Translations under genes and position numbers: made by a program
From: Solirubrobacteraceae bacterium
GTDB taxonomy: Bacteria > Actinomycetota > Thermoleophilia > Solirubrobacterales > Solirubrobacteraceae
Direction: 5' to 3'
Assembly (NCBI GenBank): GCA_030447785.1
Contig: JAUJOF010000005.1
Location: 29,351-93,350 of the forward strand
Length of the DNA: 64,000 bases
In this document: positions 59,160 to 64,000 of the stretch, one piece after another
Numbering within the stretch: position 1 is the first letter of the stretch
How the letters are laid out: every line of letters begins with the position of its first letter
Notes under the pieces: model-generated
What the model saw: the letters and a program-made list of their open reading frames with translations, nothing else
What the model was told of the DNA's origin: nothing
Database searches by the model: none

Positions 59160-60446
59160 TCAAGGGACCCGAGGGATCTCGCGCCAGGTGTTCTGGATGA
59201 TGCCCGCGGAGCCGTAGGAGCGCAGCGCCTCGAACGCCGCGCCGTTGACGGTGAGCGAGGCTCCAGCGCCCCCGATCTCGAACACGCCCTTGCCCTCGAC
59301 GAAGACCGCGCCCCTGACGCCGTTGCTGCCGGTCAGCTTGACCAGCTTCTGATCGGAGCCGGACACGTTGGCGTGGTAGACCAGTCCGTGGTAGGTCGTG
59401 TTGCCCTGAAAGTCGATGAAGCCGTCCTCGATGATGAGCGCGCCCGGGGCCTCGGCCGTGTTGATGGCCGTGTTGGACTTGTAGGCCTGGTTGCATGTCT
59501 CGACGTAGACGACGGCTCCGGCGAGCTGACTTCCCTCAGGCGGACAGGTCGCGAAGTAGGTGCCGTTGGTGATCGCCGTCAGCTTGAGCCGTTCCAGCGC
59601 CTCGGGCGAGAGCGCCGGAGCGCCCGGGTAGCCGACCTTCGGCTTCGTATTGAGCTGGCTGGAGAGGACACGGTCCGTCGTCCACAGGGTGTCGATGTCG
59701 GCCAACGTCGTCTGACCGCCATCGACGCACTTCGTCTCCAGCAATGGATCGCAGCGGAGCAGTATCTCGGTGTTCAGCGTCGTGTCGGCCTGGGCGTTGA
59801 TGAGGACCTTGCCGCGGCCGCTGTTGCCGATCTCGAGCCGACCGGCCAGCAGCGCGGCGCGCGGCAGTTGCTGGGTCTCGCGCTCGGCCTGCACGAGGGC
59901 GACCATCGTGCGGGTGCGACCTCGCACCGTGGCCTGCGCCCGCACCCACAGCTTGCCGTCGCCGTTGCAGTCGTAGGCGGGCTGGCCCTGAGTGGAGGCG
60001 TCGGAGTAAAACGTGCTCGGGCTGGCGCTGCTCGAGCATGTGATGGGAACGGTCGTGGCGTTGTCGCGCACCTCGGTGCGCCAGGCGGTCGGGCCGTCCG
60101 TGTCGGGCGAGGGGAACAGCTTCCTGATCGTCGCCGCGTCCGGGCAGTTCGGCGAGGTCAGGGGATCGGAGTCCTGGGTGCACGGCGCGAAGACGAACGG
60201 CGCCGCCGCCGGGGTCCCCGCTCCGGCCCCCGGACCCGGCCAGCGCCGGGACACGGCGAAGATCTGGGCGTTGAGCACCCCTTCGCCGAGGTTGAACGAC
60301 GTCTCGCGGACCCGCTCCACGCCCGACTGCTCCTGCTGGACATCGACCTGGGCTAGCCCGGCCAGGCCGACGGTGAGCATGATCATCGTGAGCAGCAGTG
60401 CCGTCACGAGTGCGTTGCCGTGCTCTGCGGCGATGCGGTGTCTCAT
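59160..60446 (-). CDS. PilX-like minor pilin/pilus tip protein
   Basis: 428 residues. Starts with a short basic leader, Gly10, then a hydrophobic helix (NALVTALLLTMIMLTVGLAGLAQVDV). Mature position 5 is not Glu, as in PilX/GspK-type tip subunits. The remainder is a Thr/Asn-rich extracellular domain with several Cys (CTQDSD, NCPDAA, CDPLLETKCV, CPPEGS, CNQAYK), likely disulfide-bonded outside the cell, and a beta-helix-like end (GNTTYHGLVYHANVSGS...GVFEIGGAG). ATG 60446 overlaps the next gene's stop. Confidence 0.78.
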   Translation of the reverse strand: MRHRIAAEHGNALVTALLLTMIMLTVGLAGLAQVDVQQEQSGVERVRETSFNLGEGVLNAQIFAVSRRWPGPGAGAGTPAAAPFVFAPCTQDSDPLTSPNCPDAATIRKLFPSPDTDGPTAWRTEVRDNATTVPITCSSSASPSTFYSDASTQGQPAYDCNGDGKLWVRAQATVRGRTRTMVALVQAERETQQLPRAALLAGRLEIGNSGRGKVLINAQADTTLNTEILLRCDPLLETKCVDGGQTTLADIDTLWTTDRVLSSQLNTKPKVGYPGAPALSPEALERLKLTAITNGTYFATCPPEGSQLAGAVVYVETCNQAYKSNTAINTAEAPGALIIEDGFIDFQGNTTYHGLVYHANVSGSDQKLVKLTGSNGVRGAVFVEGKGVFEIGGAGASLTVNGAAFEALRSYGSAGIIQNTWREIPRVP

Positions 60447-61363
60447 GAGATCGTCACGTCCTGTTCTGGTGAGACGGCGCTCAGGCCACCGGGATCGGTC
60501 ACTTTCAGCCACACCTTGTAAGGCAGGGTGTTGGGGTCGAGGCGCTGGCTTGGGAAATCCGTCGCGTTCGTCGGGCACTCGCAGGTGATCCCCTCCCCGA
60601 GCCGCTTCTCGGCTCCGCTGGGCACACGTACCATCCACACGTAGGTCAGCGGCTGGCCCTCGGGGTCGGACGACGGCGATCCGTTGAGCGTCACCTTGCC
60701 GGCGGCCGCAGCGACCGTGAAGGCGGCGGTCGGCGCCCGGTTCTGGTTGCGCAGGAACGCGCCGCTGCGCAGGCGCGTCTCGCCCGGGGGGCGAAGGGGG
60801 TCCATGTCGACGAAGAGGTCGACGTTGACGGCGCTGATCGCGGTGGCCTGCGTGGCGTTGTAGGTGAACACCGCCCGGCTCCCGTTGGTCACGCCCTGGG
60901 CTACGACCTGTTGTCCGGTCCACCCTGCGCCGGGGCAGGCCGTGTCGGCCGGCACGGTCGGCGGATCAATCGATGTCCACGTCTGCCACTGCATCCACAT
61001 CCGCGCAGGGGCGTCGCTGGCGAGGCAGTAGCGCATGCGGCGCACGTTGCCCGCGTTCTGGGTCGCACCGCCCGGCCACACGGGATCGACGGTCTGGAAG
61101 ACCAGGTCGGCGGGGGCCGCCCGTTCGACGGCCTGCGGGACCGTTGCGTTGGGGCTGGCCAGGTTGCGCAGCTCCCTGGCGATCTGGCCGAGGTTGCGCC
61201 GCACGGCGTCCTGGGATTCGTTGCGCGCGGCCGCCCGGGCGCTGTCGCTCTCGAAGTTCGTGAAGGTGGTCAGCGTCGCGCCCAGGACGATGAGCATGAG
61301 CACCATGGACAGCAGCAGCTCGGGCAGCGAGATGCCCCGCTCGTCGCGCGCCAGGCGCTTCAT
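60443..61363 (-). CDS. PilW/PilJ-like minor pilin with PKD domain
   Basis: 306 residues. Class III/IV prepilin leader ending GI (Gly10 before ISLPELLLS), with Glu15 as the +5 Glu. The pilin helix is followed by a beta-rich head (RMRYCLASDAPARMWMQWQ...). The C-terminal 90 residues are a PKD-like beta-sandwich (RAPTAAFTVAAAAGKVTLNGSPSSDPEGQPLTYVW), a fold used in adhesion and carbohydrate contacts. Coupled to its neighbours by ATGA overlaps. Confidence 0.83.
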   Translation of the reverse strand: MKRLARDERGISLPELLLSMVLMLIVLGATLTTFTNFESDSARAAARNESQDAVRRNLGQIARELRNLASPNATVPQAVERAAPADLVFQTVDPVWPGGATQNAGNVRRMRYCLASDAPARMWMQWQTWTSIDPPTVPADTACPGAGWTGQQVVAQGVTNGSRAVFTYNATQATAISAVNVDLFVDMDPLRPPGETRLRSGAFLRNQNRAPTAAFTVAAAAGKVTLNGSPSSDPEGQPLTYVWMVRVPSGAEKRLGEGITCECPTNATDFPSQRLDPNTLPYKVWLKVTDPGGLSAVSPEQDVTIS

Positions 61364-62901
61364 CGCGTCACCGGCCCGGCCATCGTCGACTCGCCGAGCT
61401 GAGCGTTCACGGCGGTGACCCAGTACGTGTGGGAGGCGCCGTCGGTTCGCGGATCGGTGTAGCTGCTCTCGGTCCCCGCCACGCGGTCGTAGCGGTCGCC
61501 GTAGGTCTGGCCGTCGCGGTAGATCCGGTAGAACTCGACCTCGGCCGACGGCGACCGCGTCCAGTTCAGGGTCGTGGCGCCGTCGACGAGCGTCGCGGTC
61601 AGACCGCTGGGCGGCTCGGGCGGAACGGCCATGGCCGTGACCGCGCGGGAAGGAGAGAGGTCGCCCGGCCGAAGATTGCCGGCCGCGTCCTTGTCCAGGG
61701 CAACGACGTGGTAGGAGAGCGTAAGATCGGTCGGCGCGGGTGACTGGCGGCAGCTCGTGGCGCGGGTCTGCGCGCAGGCCAGCGTCTTGGTTCCGTCGGC
61801 CAGCTCCTGGTAGACGCGGTAGCCCTCGATGTCGCGCTCCTGGTTGGAGGTCCACTCGAACTCCACGGCGTCCCCGTTGCGTCCGGCGACGAAGTTCGCG
61901 GGCGCCTTGGACACGCGACGGTTGAGCACCACGGTGGTCGACCGTGTCGCGCCCGAGACGCCGTTGGCGTCGAACGCCTTCGCACCGACGAGGTAGGAGC
62001 CGTCGAGCACCCCCGCGTCGACCGTCCCGAGCGACCAGTTCCAGCCCCAATCGATCCCCGAGCCGGTGCCGTTCTGCGAGGCCCCGTTCAGCGACCACGT
62101 CACAGCGGCCGCCGGACGCGAGGTTCTCGCGCTGAAGGACACCGACGTCGTATCCGGGCCGATCTGGCCCGTGCCGGCGGGGTTGGTGCGGATCAGGTCG
62201 ATGATCGCCACGCCGGACGCCGACCCGGGGTTCGGGACGGTGGTGGACTGCAACGCGTAGCGCCCGCCGGTGCCGCGATCCCACGTGACGAGCGTGACCA
62301 CGCGCTTGTAGTCGTCGGGCATCGGGTCCAAGGTGGCGCTCGGCGGGCTCAGTAAGGAGGCGGCGACGGACGCCTCCACGAGGTTGTCCACGGTGCCGTC
62401 GGCGTTGAGGTCGACACCGCAGTTCCCGACGTCCAGCGCGGCGTCGCCCGAGGTGTCGAAGGCCTGGCCGCTGGCCACGAGGCTGAGGAGCTGGCGGCAT
62501 TCCGCCGGCGTGGTCGCCGTCGCCCCGGCGGCACAGAAGCTCGCTGGGTCGTGGGCGCCCGTGCCGTCGGAGGGATCGTCGACCGAGCAGGCGCCCATCG
62601 TCAGCGTGTACGTGACCCCGCCCCGGGGGACCTTCCAGCTCGTGTCGCCGGAGGTTGTCGCCAGCCCGGGCTTGGCCTGCACCGCGGGGACGACAGAGGC
62701 TGGCGTCAGCTGGTCGTAGGGGATCGAGCGGGCGGCCTCCACGACCTCGCGCTGCAGCGCGATGCCCTGCTCGCGGGCCTTGGTCCCCGCGGTGGTCGCG
62801 TTGGCGGTGTTGAGCATCAGCGCGGTGCCCGCCATGCCCACCATCAGCAGGAAGAAGGCGACCAGCACCTCCACCAGCGTGAATCCCCGCTCGTCGGACA
62901 T
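61360..62901 (-). CDS. PilV-like minor pilin with fibronectin-III domains
   Basis: 513 residues from ATG 62901. Prepilin leader MSDERG then FTLVEVLVAFFLLMVGMAGTAL, with Glu11 the +5 residue. A large head follows: a calcium-loop-like DLNADGTVDNLVE, then two fibronectin-type-III-like repeats (VEFEWTSNQERDIEGYRVYQ, then TTLNWTRSPSAEVEFYRIYR). PilV proteins are usually about 150 residues, so this is a strongly enlarged, adhesin-like form. Confidence 0.83.
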   Translation of the reverse strand: MSDERGFTLVEVLVAFFLLMVGMAGTALMLNTANATTAGTKAREQGIALQREVVEAARSIPYDQLTPASVVPAVQAKPGLATTSGDTSWKVPRGGVTYTLTMGACSVDDPSDGTGAHDPASFCAAGATATTPAECRQLLSLVASGQAFDTSGDAALDVGNCGVDLNADGTVDNLVEASVAASLLSPPSATLDPMPDDYKRVVTLVTWDRGTGGRYALQSTTVPNPGSASGVAIIDLIRTNPAGTGQIGPDTTSVSFSARTSRPAAAVTWSLNGASQNGTGSGIDWGWNWSLGTVDAGVLDGSYLVGAKAFDANGVSGATRSTTVVLNRRVSKAPANFVAGRNGDAVEFEWTSNQERDIEGYRVYQELADGTKTLACAQTRATSCRQSPAPTDLTLSYHVVALDKDAAGNLRPGDLSPSRAVTAMAVPPEPPSGLTATLVDGATTLNWTRSPSAEVEFYRIYRDGQTYGDRYDRVAGTESSYTDPRTDGASHTYWVTAVNAQLGESTMAGPVTR

Positions 62902-62977
62902 GGGAGGCGTATCGGCGCGTGCGCGCGGGGGGTTGAGGGTCGTCGGCGCGTATGGACGGCCGTCGCAGAACCCAGCC

Positions 62978-63001
62978 GGGGCGGGCCCGAAGGCCCGCCC
63001 C
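62978..63001 (-). terminator. Hairpin with UUCG tetraloop after pilA
   Basis: Stem ggggcgggcc / ggcccgcccc (10 bp). The minus-strand loop reads TTCG, an exceptionally stable tetraloop. It lies between pilA and the minor pilin genes and should end or attenuate the pilA transcript, giving more pilA than minor-pilin mRNA. Confidence 0.75.
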
Positions 63002-63026
63002 GTGATGCTGCTTTCGGGTGGGAGAT

Positions 63027-63437
63027 CTACCAGGTGGAGTTCTTGCAGCCACCGTTCGGCGCAGCGGTACCGACGCAGGTACGCGTATACCCGGTGGAGC
63101 TCTTCGTGATGTCGAACGTGTTGCCCGACGCTGAGGTGGCGCGCACCGTGTAGCCGGTCGTCGACGGTGTGCCCGCGACCACGACCGCGCCGGAGAAGTT
63201 GTCGGTGGACGTGGGGCATCCGACGTACGTCTGGCCCTCGGTGAAGCAGGACTCCATCTTGGAGACCGCGTTGCGAGCATCGGACTTGGACGCGGAGTCC
63301 TGGCCCTTCGTCTGCTGGCCCAGGAACGTCGGCAGGGCGATCGCGGCGAGGATGCCGATGATGAGGATGACGACCAGCAGCTCGATGAGGGTGAAGCCCT
63401 TCTCGTCGCCGGCCCGGTTGCGCAGGTTGCGCAGCAT
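63027..63437 (-). CDS. pilA: Major type IV pilin
   Basis: 136 residues. Prepilin leader with cleavage after Gly14, then FTLIELLVVILIIGILAAIALP, the conserved pilin helix with Glu19 as the +5 residue. The short head carries Cys pairs (CFTEGQTYVGC; CVGTAAPNGGC) and Ser/Thr-rich loops. ATG 63437 follows a strong Shine-Dalgarno (AGGAGG). Expression is probably set by the riboswitch in its leader. Assembly motors (PilB, PilT, PilC) are not in the window. Confidence 0.93.
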   Translation of the reverse strand: MLRNLRNRAGDEKGFTLIELLVVILIIGILAAIALPTFLGQQTKGQDSASKSDARNAVSKMESCFTEGQTYVGCPTSTDNFSGAVVVAGTPSTTGYTVRATSASGNTFDITKSSTGYTRTCVGTAAPNGGCKNSTW

Positions 63438-63442
63438 GTAGC

Positions 63443-63481
63443 CCTCCTAAGGACTGGATTGGTGTGCGAACGCCAGTCCTT
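63443..63481 (-). promoter_or_regulatory. Hairpin touching the pilA Shine-Dalgarno
   Basis: Minus-strand AAGGACTGG (63481-63473) pairs perfectly with CCAGTCCTT (63457-63449) across a 15-base loop, and the very next bases are the Shine-Dalgarno AGGAGG (63448-63443). The hairpin ends exactly where ribosome binding begins. It is the likely expression platform of the riboswitch, acting on translation. Confidence 0.65.
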
Positions 63482-63489
63482 GGAGCTGA

Positions 63490-63592
63490 CCCGGGCCGGC
63501 GGCCCTTCGGTGGTGGCCCGGCTTGCTCCTTACGTTGGAGCCCCGAGGCTTTGCGTCCCACCCTCGCGGGTGGTTTGCCCTTTGCACCTTGG
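63490..63592 (-). promoter_or_regulatory. Cyclic-di-GMP-I (GEMM) riboswitch
   Basis: The minus strand reads AAAGGGCAAACC, then a stem CCACCC-GCGA-GGGTGG with a GNRA tetraloop (63573-63558), then GGGACGCAAAGCC, then a second stem GCTCC...GGAGC. These are the conserved blocks of the GEMM-I aptamer (GGGCAAACC; GGGACGCAAAGCC; tetraloop and receptor). A further GC-rich stem (CCGGGCC/GGCCCGG, about 63492-63520) follows. It sits in the pilA leader, so pilin synthesis should respond to c-di-GMP. Its outer P1 stem is not clear by eye. Confidence 0.82.
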
Positions 63593-63610
63593 TCTGGCAG
63601 GTGCTGTATC

Positions 63611-63628
63611 GGTCCCCGAGCAGGGACC
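63611..63628 (-). terminator. Short hairpin after the upstream membrane gene
   Basis: ggtccc-cgagca-gggacc, beginning just after the TAA of the gene at 63630. It probably ends that transcript before the riboswitch, though the pilA promoter must then lie between 63590 and 63611 or within it. Confidence 0.5.
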
Positions 63629-63629
63629 T

Positions 63630-64000
63630 TTAGGCCATGCTCGACGTCCGCAACCCACCTGGACGGATGGACGACTCCAGCAGCCGATGGGCCATCCAGC
63701 CGGCGAGCGGCAGCGCCCACCCGAGGTACACGAGGCTCAGCACGTCCGCGCTGGCCTGGGTGAACAGCATGTCGAACGTCACCCAGTTCAGCGCCACGAA
63801 GGCGAGGGTCAGGATCGGCGGGCGATCGGTCCGGTACAGGCCCTCCCAGGCGGCCAGCGCCAACAGCGCCGGCAGCGCGTAGTAGCCGATGTTCCACGGG
63901 TCCAGCAGGCAGCGCAGATGGAGGACGAGCGCGAGGAGCAGCAGCGCCCCGCCCGGATCGATCCCGGCGTCCTTGCGCCGTCGCCACCACCACACGGCGG
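63630..64000 (-). CDS. C-terminus of a polytopic membrane protein (partial)
   Basis: The right window edge cuts this gene. The visible 123 or so residues have about four hydrophobic segments (GGALLLLALVLHLRCLLD, YYALPALLALAAWEGL, ILTLAFVALNWVTF, VLSLVYLGWALPLAGW). LRCLLDPWNIGYYALP resembles the last helices of membrane glycosyltransferases of the GT-C/DUF2029 (mannosyltransferase) type, but too little is visible to be certain. It ends with TAA at 63630. Confidence 0.55.
   Translation of the reverse strand, partial: AVWWWRRRKDAGIDPGGALLLLALVLHLRCLLDPWNIGYYALPALLALAAWEGLYRTDRPPILTLAFVALNWVTFDMLFTQASADVLSLVYLGWALPLAGWMAHRLLESSIRPGGLRTSSMA

Overview
The window reads as chromosomal DNA of a very GC-rich actinobacterium. 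GTG is a frequent start codon, and neighbouring genes are packed with 4-bp ATGA or GTGA stop/start overlaps. The gene set (F420-type luciferase-like oxidoreductase, TlyA-NadK-RecN block, Dgt-DnaG, AroC-AroKB-AroQ-PepQ-EF-P-NusB block, AbiEi/DUF559 protein, type IV pilus genes) fits Actinomycetota, and I suspect the Thermoleophilia (Solirubrobacterales and relatives). That class assignment is an inference, not something read directly.

Layout. 1-3.4 kb: trehalose-phosphatase, a split TSUP exporter, an AbiEi/DUF559 protein and a decayed helix-hairpin-helix gene. 3.4-18.1 kb: an integrated mobile element lying almost wholly on the minus strand. It has a tyrosine integrase beside a truncated tRNA-Sec 3' half, a giant tape-measure protein, two terminase-small-subunit-like genes, a JAMM metalloprotease, an excisionase-like HTH protein, several small Cys-rich proteins and a RepA/RecA-fold ATPase. 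I see no capsid, portal or large terminase, so it resembles a phage satellite or a strongly reduced prophage. 18.3-24.2 kb: a CAT-anticodon tRNA, an HTTM membrane protein, SDR, LLM oxidoreductase, GT1 glycosyltransferase, and an HNH nuclease gene that runs into tRNA-Asn. 24.2-40.5 kb: housekeeping genes for replication, repair and nucleotides (dnaG, dgt, recO, mutM, deoB, xerD, nudix, M20 peptidase, pyrG, recN, nadK, tlyA). 40.5-43.8 kb: a candidate small RNA with an intrinsic terminator, a murein endopeptidase, and two genes broken by frameshifts in G/C runs. 43.7-53.8 kb: isoprenoid (dxs, polyprenyl synthase), xseB, nusB, efp, signalling (MBL, PAS), pepQ and shikimate-pathway genes, including a shikimate kinase/dehydroquinate synthase fusion. 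53.9-63.6 kb: a type IV pilus locus (pilA, three prepilin-like genes, prepilin peptidase, pilM-N-O and a downstream protein) interrupted by a PIN-domain toxin-antitoxin pair. The pilA leader carries a cyclic-di-GMP-I riboswitch and a hairpin abutting the Shine-Dalgarno.

How the genes fit together. Most host genes are on the minus strand in long, translationally coupled operons. The pilus locus looks second-messenger controlled through the riboswitch. The mobile element is also a series of coupled genes read towards its integrase. An approximately 80-bp structured repeat occurs at 123-200 and 41754-41834, each copy supplying the stop codon of the flanking minus-strand gene.
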